From NCBI GenBank assembly GCA_024998685.1, contig JACOEH010000022.1, forward strand, positions 1 to 64,000: a DNA stretch of 64,000 bases, written 5' to 3'. Below the pieces are notes generated by a model. That model had not been told where the DNA came from and did no database searches. It worked only from the letters and a program-made list of their open reading frames with translations. Source of the stretch: Nitrospira sp. GTDB taxonomy: Bacteria; Nitrospirota; Nitrospiria; Nitrospirales; Nitrospiraceae. This document shows, in pieces, positions 54,467 through 64,000 of the stretch (its first letter is position 1; the number at the start of each line of letters is the position of its first letter). A program made the translations under genes and the position numbers.

Positions 54467-56263
54467 TCACCGGTCCACATCGGATAATACGTAGTCCACA
54501 CTTCCGAGTACGGCCAAGAGATCCGACAACAGTTCACCGCGTACGATGAACGGCACCATCTGAATATGGGCGAACGAGGGAGTGCGAATTCTCGTCCGGT
54601 ACGAGACCTGTGAGCCGTCACTCGTCAAGTAATAACTCGTCTGGCCTTTTGATGATTCCGTAGGAACCTCTGCCTCACCGGGTGGAAGCACCGGCCCCCA
54701 ACTCACCCCAACAAAATGATGGATGAGTGTTTCGATGTCGTGCATCGTGTGTTCTTTCATCGGTGGAGTTGCGAGCGGATTGAGCGACTTATAGTGGCCG
54801 GAGGGCATGGAATCGAGACACTGGCGGATAATCCTCAGCGACTGGCGCATTTCCAGTACATGCACCACTCCTCGACCATAACAATCGCCGTTTGTCGCGA
54901 CCGGGACATCAAAGTCAAACTGATCATAGCCAGAGTAAGGACGAGTCTTGCGCAAATCCCAGGGTAGGCCGCAGGCACGCAACATTGGACCGGTCGCACC
55001 CCAGGCGATGGCGTCTTCGAGTGATAATCCACCGATCCCGACGGTACGAGCCTTAAAAATTGGGTTGTCCATCACGAGGCGTTCATATTCATCGAGTCGG
55101 TTTGGAAACCAATCGACGAACTGTTGGACCAGTTGATCCCACCCAATCGGGAGGTCTCGTGCGACTCCACCGATGCGGAGCCAATTCGGGTGCATACGGC
55201 CACCACAAATTGCTTCTGCGATTGCGAGGATTCGCTCTCGATCGTTGAACATGTAAAAGACCGGTGACAACGCGCCGATGTCCTGTGCAAAGGTTCCGTA
55301 CCAGACAAGATGGCTGGCGAGCCGATAAAATTCAGACATCATGACACGGATGACTTGTGCTCGTTGGGGCACCTCAATGTCTGCGAGTCGCTCGACTGCG
55401 AGGCAGTACGGCATTTCATTCAATACACCCTGGAGGTAGTCCACTCGATCGGTGTAGGGAATGAAGGTATGCCAGGTCTGCCGTTCGGCGATTTTTTCCT
55501 GAGACCGATGGTGAAATCCGATATCAGGCACGATATTGACAATTTCCTCACCCGCGAGTTGCGCCACGAGCCGCAGCACGCCGTGTGTCCCGGTATGAGC
55601 TGGGCCGAGATTGATGAACATATAGTCGAAGTCCGGGTCCTGATGGGTGCGGGATAAGCCCCAGTCCTCTGGCTTGAATTGCAAGGCCTCTTGGGTCATC
55701 ACAAGTTTCTCAGGCGGCAATTGAAACTGCCCCATCTCTGTTCCACGTGAGGGATGATCCTTGCGAAGCGGATGACCGTTCCACCACGAAGGCATGAGGA
55801 GACGCCGGAGAAATGGGTGCCCGTCGAATTGAATGCCGAACATGTCGTAGGTCTCTCGTTCGTACCAATCCGCGTTTGGCCACAGATCGACGATCGACGG
55901 CAGTGAGAGATCTTCACCGCTGAGCGGCACCTTGATACGAAGCGATTGGTTCCGATCAAAAGAGAAAAGGTGATAAAACACGGTAAAGGCACTGATCGGC
56001 AATCCTTCATGGTGCCGGCGTAATCGTTCATCCGTCGCACTCAAGTCGAACAGCATGGGAAATGGACGAGGAATTTTAGATTTGACAAAGCGGAGGGTCT
56101 CGCGGAGCCGGTGTTTCTCGATCCAAATCGTCGGGATCCCATCCTTGGTGGATTGCACTGCAGTCAGATATTCCTCCGAACTAAAATGGCTCGCGATCTC
56201 TGCCACCAGTTCTGTTTGTTCGCCGATCGAGGCTTCTCGAAGGGCTGATGATCGTGGATTCAT
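54467..56263 (-). CDS. nuoCD: NADH:quinone oxidoreductase subunit C/D fusion
   Basis: The 598-residue protein joins NuoC (about residues 1-170, with [19 protein letters not shown]) to NuoD (about 205-598, with [30 protein letters not shown]; parts quoted). The NuoD part forms the quinone pocket. ATG 56263 overlaps the nuoB stop (ATGA); the much longer frame from 56848 is a shadow inside nuoB. The fused form is known from gamma-proteobacteria and several other phyla. Confidence 0.95.
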   Translation of the reverse strand: MNPRSSALREASIGEQTELVAEIASHFSSEEYLTAVQSTKDGIPTIWIEKHRLRETLRFVKSKIPRPFPMLFDLSATDERLRRHHEGLPISAFTVFYHLFSFDRNQSLRIKVPLSGEDLSLPSIVDLWPNADWYERETYDMFGIQFDGHPFLRRLLMPSWWNGHPLRKDHPSRGTEMGQFQLPPEKLVMTQEALQFKPEDWGLSRTHQDPDFDYMFINLGPAHTGTHGVLRLVAQLAGEEIVNIVPDIGFHHRSQEKIAERQTWHTFIPYTDRVDYLQGVLNEMPYCLAVERLADIEVPQRAQVIRVMMSEFYRLASHLVWYGTFAQDIGALSPVFYMFNDRERILAIAEAICGGRMHPNWLRIGGVARDLPIGWDQLVQQFVDWFPNRLDEYERLVMDNPIFKARTVGIGGLSLEDAIAWGATGPMLRACGLPWDLRKTRPYSGYDQFDFDVPVATNGDCYGRGVVHVLEMRQSLRIIRQCLDSMPSGHYKSLNPLATPPMKEHTMHDIETLIHHFVGVSWGPVLPPGEAEVPTESSKGQTSYYLTSDGSQVSYRTRIRTPSFAHIQMVPFIVRGELLSDLLAVLGSVDYVLSDVDR

Positions 56264-56967
56264 GAGTTGTCTTTCGAGAGACCGTTCGGCTGTCCGGCAA
56301 AATGGGGGGAGAGGATATCCGTCCGAGGGAGTACATCGATGCTGGGATATTCGCGCTGACGTGTTCGCTCCTCTCGTTTCGCATCCCGCATCGAGGGCAT
56401 GATGGGTTTCTGAACTTCTTGTGGACCGAACCACCAGCTCAACGGCCGGCGCTCTGATCCGACCATGTTCTGGAGAAGCAGCAGGCATTCCATAAAGGCA
56501 TGCGGCGGCGGGGGGCATCCCGGCATATACACATCCACAGGAAGGAATTTGTCGACACCCTGTACGACAGAATAGGCGTCGAACATCCCTCCTGAATTCG
56601 AGCAGGAGCCCATCGAAATCACCCAACGCGGCTCCAGCATCTGTTCGTATAGCTGCCTGATGACGGGAGCCACCTTCATGAAAACCGTTCCAGACACGAC
56701 CAACACGTCGGCTTGACGTGGTGAACCGCGTACCACTTCTGCGCCAAACCGAGCTGCGTCGTAGACGCTGGTAAGACTCGTCGCCATTTCGACGAAACAG
56801 CAAGACAAGCCGAAGTTCAACGGCCAGAGTGAATTCTTCCGTCCCCATGCCAAGAGGTCCTGAAGCTTCGCAAAGAGTACCGACTGACCGACGACTGAGG
56901 TTAACGAGCCGTCGCCGCCGTCGATACTCCGCACACCCTCGAGTCTTCCGTTACGCCACCCTGTCAT
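56260..56967 (-). CDS. nuoB: NADH:quinone oxidoreductase subunit B
   Basis: This 235-residue subunit carries the N2 [4Fe-4S] cluster next to the quinone site: tandem Cys in [10 protein letters not shown], the Cys in MGSCSNSGG, and PGCPPPPHA. Start 56967 follows AAGGAG and overlaps the nuoA end by 17 bp. The C-terminal tail (residues about 175-235) is longer than in E. coli and rich in Arg. Confidence 0.95.
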   Translation of the reverse strand: MTGWRNGRLEGVRSIDGGDGSLTSVVGQSVLFAKLQDLLAWGRKNSLWPLNFGLSCCFVEMATSLTSVYDAARFGAEVVRGSPRQADVLVVSGTVFMKVAPVIRQLYEQMLEPRWVISMGSCSNSGGMFDAYSVVQGVDKFLPVDVYMPGCPPPPHAFMECLLLLQNMVGSERRPLSWWFGPQEVQKPIMPSMRDAKREERTRQREYPSIDVLPRTDILSPHFAGQPNGLSKDNS

Positions 56968-57415
56968 CGTATAACTCCTTTGCCTCATTCACGTGTGGTT
57001 TCTGGTGGTGACGGACAGGCGGACGTTGATACTGTGCATTCCAGTCGAGCGCTCCGGTGAGCCACAGATAAGCAAGGGATGCCAAAAGAATGGCCACAAA
57101 GATTGTCACTTCAACAAAGCCAAGCCAGCCTGTTTCCGGCACAGCGACGGCCCAGGCATACAGGTAAGCCGCCTCCACATCAAAAATGACGAAGAACATG
57201 GCGATCAAATAATATTGCACCGGCGGGCGGACTTGGGCGGTGCCGGTCGGTCGAATACCGGATTCATAGGGAATGGCAGTCGCGCTTTCTGATCGACGTT
57301 CTGACTTTTTCCAGTGACGCTCGCCAAGCAGGGGAGGAAGTCCCAACATGACGAGAATCACGAAGCCTACAGCTAACCCGTAGATGCAGATCTGCCAAAT
57401 AGGGTCCTGTAGCAT
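56951..57415 (-). CDS. nuoA: NADH:quinone oxidoreductase subunit A
   Basis: This 154-residue subunit has three transmembrane helices. The conserved segment [12 protein letters not shown] (about 50-61) and [12 protein letters not shown] (loop-helix Asp-Glu) are present. It is the first gene of the operon; the AT-rich DNA just upstream (57416-57460) is the presumed promoter region. Confidence 0.92.
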   Translation of the reverse strand: MLQDPIWQICIYGLAVGFVILVMLGLPPLLGERHWKKSERRSESATAIPYESGIRPTGTAQVRPPVQYYLIAMFFVIFDVEAAYLYAWAVAVPETGWLGFVEVTIFVAILLASLAYLWLTGALDWNAQYQRPPVRHHQKPHVNEAKELYDDRVA

Positions 57416-57545
57416 GACAATAATAGTTATTGAGGAATTCTCCGTTCTAGCTCGTTGTTATCATGTTCAGTCCGTTTGTGCTCCAAAAAATGAAAATGTG
57501 GAAAATGTTCCTCAGGAGAATGTGCGTCGGGACAAATGAAGCTCT

Positions 57546-57655
57546 CCGCAGCAAGCTGCGGGATATCTTGCGAAGTTTTCCGAAGCCACGACCCTCCTTC
57601 GCCAAAGCTGCAGAGGGTTCTCCACGCTTTCATCCCCGTAGCGAGCTACGGGGAT
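57546..57655. repeat. Hairpin-rich repeat DNA
   Basis: Two perfect hairpins with four-base loops lie here: CCGCAG-CAAG-CTGCGG (57546-57561) and ATCCCCGTAG-CGAG-CTACGGGGAT (57632-57655). The first is 74 bp from the second. Such stem-loops resemble REP/MITE-type repeats. The 3' edge lies 17 bp before the start of the duplicated DUF6573-like segment. Confidence 0.6.
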
Positions 57656-57671
57656 TCGGGAAGAAGAATAG

Positions 57672-57918
57672 TCGATGTTGGGATGAGGAGAAGGCCGAAC
57701 GGTTGCGGGATGTGTTGATGGCGTTTCGGCTTCGCATTGCGAGCCAAGCGACGCTCTCGCCGCTGATCGACTTTCCCGCGATGCTGGCCCTGCCTCCCGG
57801 CGGCGTACCGCAGCCGGTGCCGTTGTTCGCACTGATTCAACCGGACGAACACAATCGCGCGGCGGCCACTCTGCTGCTGCCGAATGAGGTTTCGGCGACG
57901 ATCATTCCGATGAACTAA
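57672..57918 (+). pseudogene. Truncated duplicate of the DUF6573-like gene
   Basis: This segment is nearly identical to 36934-37179 (one extra G near the start) and encodes the same C-terminal residues from EKAERLRDVLMAF to the stop. The frame upstream (from 57463) runs into the hairpin repeat and shows no family-like sequence. Its last 4 bases overlap the end of the convergent cca-like gene. It is a gene fragment. Confidence 0.75.
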
Positions 57919-60563
57919 CCATCGGCTTTCAACCCGGCAAGCTTCATGACCAGATCTCGCTCTTCCGATTCCGTCTTGATCTCCCCGTTCAGACGTGCGT
58001 CAAGGAGCCGATCCAGAATCTCTTTGAACTTCGGCCCTGGTTTTAACCCCATGGTTTTTAGGTCGGTACCCGTCAGAATCGGCTTCACGTGCTGATAGGT
58101 CGTAAGGAAGGCCGAGACCTGCCGCTTCACTGTATCTCCTTTGCTCTTGGCCATGAGGAGCAACAGCGTCTCATCGGATAACCCCGACAAGAGGTGGTAC
58201 ACGTCTGCCGGTTTGAGTGATCGTTGCGACGCGAGTCGACGAATCACGGTGTGACAGCCCACACGGGCCATTTTGAGCCTGCCGGCTTCCTGCTCGGAAA
58301 AGGGAAACCGCTTGAATACATCCTTCACGGCACGCTCCGGCAATACCTCTAGAAGGCCCATCATGTAGACCAACCAGGCTTCCATCTCCCGATCCAAGTA
58401 CAGCAACCGATACCAATCGACGGCTTCTTCGAGCGCGACCAACAATCTGTCCAATCGGTCGGACCAGCTCAGCTTCGGATGGATGAACCGGAGCAGATGG
58501 GACTCCGCCAGTCGTTTGATCGCCTGTTTCGGCTTTCGTTCGCCCAACAGCAATTTCAGTTCTTCCAGCAGCCGGTGGCCGGACAATCGTTGAAACAGAT
58601 TCATCTTGACGGCGCCGGCGATCAACGCCGCCGTGTCTTTGCCCAAGCGAAACCCGAACCGGGATTCAAATCGGATCGCTCGAAACACTCGGGTGGGATC
58701 TTCAACAAAACTCAATCCATGCAGGACTCGGATGACCTTGTCATTCAGATCCCGTTGCCCACCGTAAAAATCGAGCACATCCCCGAAACTCTTTCCGTTC
58801 AACCGGACGGCGAGCGCGTTCATGGTGAAATCCCGACGATAGAGATCTTTTTTGATCGAACTTTGCTCCACCGTCGGGAGAGCGGTCGGATATTCATAAT
58901 ATTCCGTTCTTGCGGTAGCCACATCGAGCCTGAAGCCGTCCGGCAACAACAGAATTGCCGTGCCGAATCGCTCATGTATCTTGACCCGTGCATGCAGTAC
59001 TTCACCGAGCTTTCGCGCGAAGGCGATTCCGTCGCCTTCGATCACGAGATCCAAATCCAAATTTTCGATGCCCAACAACAGGTCCCGCACACAGCCGCCG
59101 ACGACGAAGAGGGAGACCTCGCAGCGATCAGCCAGTTGACCGGCCTCTTCCAGCACTGTCACCAGGCGATACGGCAAGCGACTGCGCAAGAGTCCCTTCA
59201 CATTGCGAAGCGGTCCTCCGATTTCTGCTTCGGCGTCGCTTGGACGCATCGTCCGCATTCGAGCGACCCTCAGCACATCGTCGTGCAGGGTGCGCAGCAG
59301 ATCCGTCCTCGTCACGACGCCGACGATTTTGTTGTCTTTGACAATAGGCACAAACCGCTGGTTTCGCTCGATCATGGCCGTTTCGATCTCATGAAACGGA
59401 GTGTCCGGCTGTGCGAGATAGGCGTCGGTCTGCATGATGTCCCGCACGGCCATCTTGCCCAGCCGATGAAACAAGGCTTTTTGAATCGACTCCCGACTGA
59501 CGAGCCCGGTGTAATGGTCTTTCTCGTCCAAGATCGGAAAGACATTGAGCCCATAGGCCGTCATCCGCTGTCCCGCTTCACCCACACTGGTATCGACGTC
59601 GATTGCTTTGACCGGGAAGGTCATGACGTCCTGGGCCAGCAGCGTCGGGCGGTACTGTGTGGTCAGCAAGCGAACGATCTTCTCCTTGACTTCCGCAAGC
59701 GTCTGCCCTTTGACCGCGGCGGCTGCCGCAACGGCGTGGCCTCCTCCTCCGAATTCCCGAGCGATCCAGCCGACGTCGATCTCAGACCTGCGGCTTCTCC
59801 CGATCACTTCCACTCGGTCCGCCATCATCACGGCCACGACGACGGCATCGACTCCTTGCAATTCAGCGAGTCTATGCACCACCCCGGCTGCTTCTCCGCG
59901 GCAGCGGTCAACCGTGCTCGTGGCCACCAGCACCTTGCGGCCTTCCAGGTAATGTACTTCGCTGTGTTCCAACAAATCGTTCAGCAGCGCGACGGCATCA
60001 GGATCCAGAGGACGGTGCAGGGTCTCCGTGACCATATTCAGATCCGCGCCGGCCGCGACGAGAAACGATCCGGCCTCGAAGTCCCGACTGGTCGTGGAGG
60101 GAAAGGTGAACGACCCGGTCTCTTCATAGAGACCCAGCGCCATCACGGTCGCCTCGAACGGCATCACAGGAATATGCCGCCGCCGGAGTTGCTCGACGAG
60201 AAGCGTCGTCGTGGCCCCGACTGATTGAATCATGGACTGCTTCGAACGGTCGACGCGGGTTGAGGTTGGGTCGGGGTGGTGATCGAACACCACGACTTCG
60301 ACTAAAGGGTTCTCGACACAAGACTTGAGCGTTCCAATCCGGTCCGGGTCTTGCGTATCGACCAACACCAGCCTCGTGATTTGTGAGATGTCGACATCTT
60401 TGAGTTTGGTCATGTCGAGATCGTGCACGGCAAGGAAATTCCGGACGGTCTCCTGGCCTCCACCGGGCAACACCAGCTTGGCCTCTGGAAAGAGCTTGCG
60501 CGCGGCAACCATCGAGGCAAGACCGTCGAAATCCGCGTTGTTATGCGTGGCTATGACATCCAT
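57915..60563 (-). CDS. DHH-CBS-tRNA nucleotidyltransferase fusion (A-adding type)
   Basis: This 882-residue cytoplasmic protein has three parts: an N-terminal DHH/DHHA1 phosphoesterase-like module (residues about 1-310, THNNADFDG and FDHHPDP), a pair of CBS domains (about 315-435) that would bind adenine nucleotides, and a C-terminal class II poly(A)-polymerase/tRNA nucleotidyltransferase (VVGGCVRDLLLG near residue 485, metal-binding DLDLVIEGDG, then RDFTMNALA and RRAIRFESRFG-like). Such fusions occur in Aquificota and Deltaproteobacteria-like groups and are thought to add A to tRNA. No partner gene is linked. Confidence 0.88.
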   Translation of the reverse strand: MDVIATHNNADFDGLASMVAARKLFPEAKLVLPGGGQETVRNFLAVHDLDMTKLKDVDISQITRLVLVDTQDPDRIGTLKSCVENPLVEVVVFDHHPDPTSTRVDRSKQSMIQSVGATTTLLVEQLRRRHIPVMPFEATVMALGLYEETGSFTFPSTTSRDFEAGSFLVAAGADLNMVTETLHRPLDPDAVALLNDLLEHSEVHYLEGRKVLVATSTVDRCRGEAAGVVHRLAELQGVDAVVVAVMMADRVEVIGRSRRSEIDVGWIAREFGGGGHAVAAAAAVKGQTLAEVKEKIVRLLTTQYRPTLLAQDVMTFPVKAIDVDTSVGEAGQRMTAYGLNVFPILDEKDHYTGLVSRESIQKALFHRLGKMAVRDIMQTDAYLAQPDTPFHEIETAMIERNQRFVPIVKDNKIVGVVTRTDLLRTLHDDVLRVARMRTMRPSDAEAEIGGPLRNVKGLLRSRLPYRLVTVLEEAGQLADRCEVSLFVVGGCVRDLLLGIENLDLDLVIEGDGIAFARKLGEVLHARVKIHERFGTAILLLPDGFRLDVATARTEYYEYPTALPTVEQSSIKKDLYRRDFTMNALAVRLNGKSFGDVLDFYGGQRDLNDKVIRVLHGLSFVEDPTRVFRAIRFESRFGFRLGKDTAALIAGAVKMNLFQRLSGHRLLEELKLLLGERKPKQAIKRLAESHLLRFIHPKLSWSDRLDRLLVALEEAVDWYRLLYLDREMEAWLVYMMGLLEVLPERAVKDVFKRFPFSEQEAGRLKMARVGCHTVIRRLASQRSLKPADVYHLLSGLSDETLLLLMAKSKGDTVKRQVSAFLTTYQHVKPILTGTDLKTMGLKPGPKFKEILDRLLDARLNGEIKTESEERDLVMKLAGLKADG

Positions 60564-61103
60564 GAGCGCATTCTAACAGGGTCCTATTCCATCCGAATGC
60601 TGGATTTTCGCCTATGCCAGTGCGGAGCCACATTGCCTCATCTATCAGGCGAGGTCGGAAACGTCCACTCTTTAAGGGTTTTGCAGGATGCCGATTAAGT
60701 CCGCCGGCGGCGATCTCGCCGGGAGACCGCCGCCTCATCATCCCGTTGCAGGTACGAACCGATCTCGCCCGCTCCCTGAATGATCCGGACGCTCGGAGCG
60801 GTCAAGTTTGTCAAGACCGGTCCCTCCGATCACTGTAACTAAATCGATTGGACCGGCCGAACGAGGATGGCGAAGATTTTCAGGCTTTCTTGCCGTGATG
60901 CCGCTGTGATCGTTCAATATGCATCAGCATGACTCCGTCAGTGGAGATTGCCGTACAGTTTTGGTCAACGATGTGCGGTTTTGCCAACTCTATCCAATAA
61001 TCGCGACGCGTGAACGCTCTACCGGGTCGGCAGGAACCATCGGAACTCCGGCAAGAATCGCAACAGAGGCTTGCTGAATACGATGGTCTTTCATGGTCAC
61101 CAT
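60564..61103. other. Intergenic region upstream of the nucleotidyltransferase
   Basis: No gene is supported; short leftward and rightward frames have no family-like composition. It holds a 7-bp inverted repeat (CCGGTCC at 60817-60823 and GGACCGG at 60850-60856). The promoter of the nucleotidyltransferase gene is expected in the part nearest 60563. Confidence 0.35.
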
Positions 61104-62654
61104 TCAGCGTCTCATCCATTCGAACAGCTTTGTTACAAGTTGTTTTGTTCGCTGGGTAAAGTGCGCTTTCCTCCAAAGGTTGACGACTTTTTTATTCGCT
61201 TCCGCCTGTGTGGGATAGGGATAAATCGTTCCGGCGATTGTTTTGGCCCCTCCTGCTTTCATCGCAACCGACAATTCACTGATCATATCGCCGGCATGGG
61301 TAGCCACGATCGTTGCGCCGAGGATCTTGTGCGTCCCCTTTTGAATATGCACACGCGCGAACCCTTCGTCTTCTCCATCCAGGATGGCCCGATCAACTTC
61401 ATCCAATTTGTGCGTATAGGTCTCAACCTTGAGTCCCTTTTCCTTCGCCTCTTTTTCGTACAGCCCGACATGGGCGATTTCCGGTTCGGTAAAGGTGCAC
61501 CAGGGCATGCTCAAGGACTCGACGCTGGCGTACCCCAGCCTCAAGGGGTGAGGGAACAGCGCGTTCTGGATGACGATGTGCGCCATGGCGTCAGCGGCAT
61601 GTGTGAACTTATAGCGTGAGCAGACGTCACCGGCCGCGAAAATCTTGGGGTTGGTCGACTGCAATCGAGCATCCACCCGGATCCCGTTCTTATCGTACGA
61701 GACTCCTGCGGTCTCCAAACCGATCCTTTCGACGTTCGGCGTCCGACCGACCGCGACGAGAATCTCGTCGACGACGACATCGTAATGTTGGCCATGAGAA
61801 TCGCCTGTCAGACGTTTCCCGCCTTCGATTTTTCCCACCTTCAGATATTTTCCGCAGCAGAGCAGCTTCACGCCGTCGCGAAGCATGTGCTGTTCAACGA
61901 TACCCGCCGCATCTCGATCCTCGTTCGGCAGGATGCCGTGCATCGCTTCGATCAGATAGACTTGGCTTCCAAAGCGGGCGAAGGACTGCGCCAGCTCACA
62001 TCCGATAGGCCCGGCCCCGATGACGCCCAGACGCTGCGGCAGCTCAGTCAGAGAAAACACGGTTTCATTCGTCAGATAGCCGGCTTCCTGAAGGCCGGGC
62101 GTCTCAGGGACCGCCGCTCTCGCCCCTGTACAGACAGCGGCTCGCGCGAAGGTGAGAACCCGATTACCGGCCGGACCTTCCACCTGGACCGTGTCAAAAC
62201 CGAGAAACCGTCCACTGCCGATATACACGTCTACGCCGAGTTTCGCATATCGATGGGCGGAGTCGTTCCGGCTGATGCGGGCCCGCAGTTTCCTCATGCG
62301 CGCCATCACGGCGCCGAAGTCATACTTCACGCCGGCGGGAATATGAAGACCGAACTCTGTGGCCTTCCGTAAGTCGGCCCAGGCTCTGGCTGCTCGAATC
62401 ACTCCTTTCGACGGCACACACCCGACATTGAGACAGTCGCCACCCATCAGCTGTTTTTCGATCAATGCGACCTTCGCTCCAAGACCCGCGGCGATGGCGG
62501 CCGTGGTCAACCCGGCGGTTCCTGCTCCGATTATGACAAGGTTGTAGCGGTCGGTCGGCTCTGGATTGACCCAATCGGCGGGATGCACGTTCGCGACGAG
62601 TTCTTGATTATAGTCGTCGTACGGAAGGATCAGAGTTTGGTTGTACTCACTCAT
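61104..62654 (-). CDS. Mercuric-reductase/dihydrolipoamide-dehydrogenase-like flavoprotein
   Basis: The 516-residue enzyme has the FAD-binding GAGTAGLTTA (residues about 42-51), the redox-active disulfide GGDCLNVGCVPSKG, the NAD(P)-binding GAGPIGCELAQSFARFG and the C-terminal dimer domain TFTEPEIAHVG. It resembles mercuric-reductase-like pyridine nucleotide-disulfide oxidoreductases more than true E3, as no MerA N-terminal metal domain and no lipoyl-dehydrogenase operon partner are present. Start 62654 (MSEYNQTL) is preferred over 62717. The substrate is unknown. Confidence 0.82.
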   Translation of the reverse strand: MSEYNQTLILPYDDYNQELVANVHPADWVNPEPTDRYNLVIIGAGTAGLTTAAIAAGLGAKVALIEKQLMGGDCLNVGCVPSKGVIRAARAWADLRKATEFGLHIPAGVKYDFGAVMARMRKLRARISRNDSAHRYAKLGVDVYIGSGRFLGFDTVQVEGPAGNRVLTFARAAVCTGARAAVPETPGLQEAGYLTNETVFSLTELPQRLGVIGAGPIGCELAQSFARFGSQVYLIEAMHGILPNEDRDAAGIVEQHMLRDGVKLLCCGKYLKVGKIEGGKRLTGDSHGQHYDVVVDEILVAVGRTPNVERIGLETAGVSYDKNGIRVDARLQSTNPKIFAAGDVCSRYKFTHAADAMAHIVIQNALFPHPLRLGYASVESLSMPWCTFTEPEIAHVGLYEKEAKEKGLKVETYTHKLDEVDRAILDGEDEGFARVHIQKGTHKILGATIVATHAGDMISELSVAMKAGGAKTIAGTIYPYPTQAEANKKVVNLWRKAHFTQRTKQLVTKLFEWMRR

Positions 62655-63072
62655 TCCGATGACCTCTGAGAAGTGTTGTATAATCACAGCCTGACATCCT
62701 TCGCCGTGCGTCGTCAATCGGTCAGGCGTTCATCCCACTGGTTTCCCTGCGAACCGCTTGTACACAACCGCCAGTGCCGGAGAAATTTTTCCTAGATTCG
62801 AACTGCCTGACTCACGCTGATTCACACGGGGTATAGCTGCATCGTGGCGTATCATGGTGGCTTCCTCTTTGTTCTGTCAATGAGATAAGCTGCTTCAGCT
62901 CTGTCCGACTAGGTCAGAATGCTTTACGGGCTGAGCGGCACGTGAACAGTGTTCAGCATCCCATAGAGGCTGCTGTTCGACGAAATGTTCGGTTGCCGGA
63001 CTTTCCCGACCACCGATCAGTGGGTTGCCGGCTCCGTTTCAATTCCCGTCGTCTGTAAAAGTGGAGGTCGAA
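62655..63072. other. Divergent intergenic region
   Basis: No gene recognised. It separates two divergent genes and should contain both promoters. No sequence element was identified with confidence; several A/T-rich stretches lie around 62780-62860. Confidence 0.3.
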
Positions 63073-63717
63073 ATGGATGAATCAAGCAGACTGACAAGGA
63101 CCAAAGAACAATGGGCCAGGGCGCGGCGAGGAGGAGAAGAGCGGGAAGTCTTTTATGAAGGCGATGATCGTCTACCTCCAGGCCAGCACCTCGTCGATAA
63201 CTTTCCAGTATTGGACTTAGGTTTCAAACCAGAAGTCTCATTAGATGAATGGCGGCTCAGCATCGGCGGGTTTGTCGCTGCCCCCGTCACCTGGTCATGG
63301 GAGCAATTTCTCGCCCAGCCTCAATTCAAGGATCGGTCTGACTTTCACTGCGTGACCTCATGGAGTCGTTACGACAATGACTGGGAAGGTGTGAGCTTCA
63401 GGCACATCATGTCCATCGTGAAACCGCTGTCGCTCGCCCGGTTTGTCCTGTTCAAGTCCTACGACGACTACACGACGAACCTCCCGCTTGAGGCCTGTGA
63501 CGATGACGATGTGTTGCTGGCCCATAGCTGGAACGGCAAACCCCTATCCCGAGACCATGGTGGGCCGGTACGTGTGATCGTCCCGAAACGCTATGCCTGG
63601 AAAGGGACGAAATGGGTGAAGGACATGACGTTCTCAGATAAAGATGAGAAGGGATTTTGGGAGGTCCGCGGGTACTCCAACACCGCATTTCCATGGAAGA
63701 ACGATCGCTACGGATAG
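63073..63717 (+). CDS. Sulfite-oxidase-like molybdopterin oxidoreductase
   Basis: This 214-residue cytoplasmic-type protein matches the molybdopterin-binding domain of the sulfite oxidase/YedY family. The Mo-ligating Cys is in FHCVTSWSRYDNDWEGVSF (about residue 92), and the downstream GGPVRVIVPKRYAWKG and GFWEVRGYSN are conserved. Start 63073 is chosen because GGAGG lies just upstream. No signal peptide; the physiological substrate is unknown. Confidence 0.85.
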   Translation: MDESSRLTRTKEQWARARRGGEEREVFYEGDDRLPPGQHLVDNFPVLDLGFKPEVSLDEWRLSIGGFVAAPVTWSWEQFLAQPQFKDRSDFHCVTSWSRYDNDWEGVSFRHIMSIVKPLSLARFVLFKSYDDYTTNLPLEACDDDDVLLAHSWNGKPLSRDHGGPVRVIVPKRYAWKGTKWVKDMTFSDKDEKGFWEVRGYSNTAFPWKNDRYG

Positions 63718-63759
63718 TGGTTATGTCTTGATCCAGCCACCCGGACTTTCAGTAAAGCG

Positions 63760-63999
63760 TCATGGATTGGTATTCCCAATGGCTTTTTCTCCGGCGAGTG
63801 CTTCAACGGCCTGGACGCTGATGCGGTTTCGCGCTGCGATATCTTCATAGGCCTGCCGCCGACTCTGATTGACCTCCTTTATCAACGCCTGCACTTCAGC
63901 ATTGGAGGGGTTCACCGCTCTTAGATAGCCGTTGCTCTTCTCCTCGACCCATCCCTCGGCTTTTGCTTCATCCAATGGGCCGCCGTCATTCGACAACAC
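63760..63999 (-). CDS. YdbL/DUF1318-family protein, cut by right edge
   Basis: The visible 79 C-terminal residues contain EGWVEEKSNGYLRAVNPSNAEVQALIKEVNQSRRQAYEDIAARNRIS (only parts to quote), matching the DUF1318 domain of YdbL-type periplasmic proteins. The final helix AVEALAGEKAI is conserved. The signal-peptide end lies beyond the window. Members are often next to ydbH-like genes; the neighbourhood is out of view. Confidence 0.75.
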   Translation of the reverse strand: MLSNDGGPLDEAKAEGWVEEKSNGYLRAVNPSNAEVQALIKEVNQSRRQAYEDIAARNRISVQAVEALAGEKAIGNTNP

Positions 64000-64000
64000 G

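Noticed and set aside
56264-56848. Upstream extension of the nuoCD frame
   Set aside because: It is out of frame inside nuoB. The ATGA overlap at 56260-56263 fixes the real start.
58479-60224. Rightward 581-residue frame antisense to the nucleotidyltransferase gene
   Set aside because: No family resemblance; the leftward frame has all expected motifs.
60880-61176. Leftward 98-residue frame upstream of the nucleotidyltransferase
   Set aside because: Its start lies inside the reductase gene and the composition is not protein-like.
1-64000. CRISPR arrays, rRNA or tRNA genes
   Set aside because: No regularly spaced identical repeats, no rRNA-like stretch and no cloverleaf with TTC-containing arm was noticed. 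A tRNA scan would be needed to exclude small RNA genes with certainty.

Overview
The window looks like a chromosome segment of a Nitrospira-type bacterium (phylum Nitrospirota). This is an inference from the moderately high GC, the complete compact complex I operon with fused nuoCD, the many PilZ, Sel1 and beta-propeller lipoprotein genes, and the short-word repeats that fill intergenic gaps. No rRNA, tRNA or CRISPR array was recognised.

Region 1 (0-16 kb) is a mosaic of single genes: a Tat-exported phosphoesterase, a CxxCH protein, an intact IS4-family insertion sequence with 9-bp target duplication, two PilZ proteins, a CreA-like protein, small lipoproteins, three methyltransferases, a VIT1-type transporter, a persulfide-dioxygenase-like MBL protein, an HNH nuclease and an inorganic pyrophosphatase. 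Region 2 (16-31 kb) has a three-gene leftward operon (methyltransferase, AhpD-like protein, TPR protein) facing a divergent AraC-type regulator. It continues with a rhodanese, an aldose epimerase, an alpha/beta hydrolase, two paralogous beta-propeller lipoproteins, a CPBP protease, and an aminotransferase overlapping an amidohydrolase.

Region 3 (31-42 kb) is accessory. It holds five intact toxin-antitoxin pairs (VapC type, PIN/Phd, HigBA, two DUF5615/DUF433 pairs) and the remains of at least three more systems (HicB-like tail, RelE-like head, CopG/BrnA-like antitoxin). It also carries a DnaJ-domain protein, an MFS transporter, a large DUF5343-like plus HEAT-repeat protein with a damaged start, a FadL/OmpP1 C-terminal remnant, and a 339-bp diverged second copy of the 3' end of nuoN.

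Region 4 (42-57.4 kb) is the leftward operon nuoABCDEFGHIJKLMN (nuoC and nuoD fused) for a 13-polypeptide proton-pumping NADH:quinone oxidoreductase. Several junctions overlap by 4-17 bp, while three of the wider gaps carry short-word or inverted repeats. Region 5 (57.4-64 kb) has a truncated duplicate of the DUF6573-like gene from 36.5 kb joined to hairpin-rich repeat DNA, a DHH-CBS-tRNA nucleotidyltransferase fusion, a mercuric-reductase/dihydrolipoamide-dehydrogenase-like flavoprotein, a YedY-like molybdopterin oxidoreductase, and a YdbL gene cut by the right edge.

No single locus is clearly a new defence or metabolic system. The most unusual material is the toxin-antitoxin graveyard with the nuoN-tail duplication (31-42 kb), the DUF5343-HEAT fusion, and the structured short-word repeats between nuo genes.
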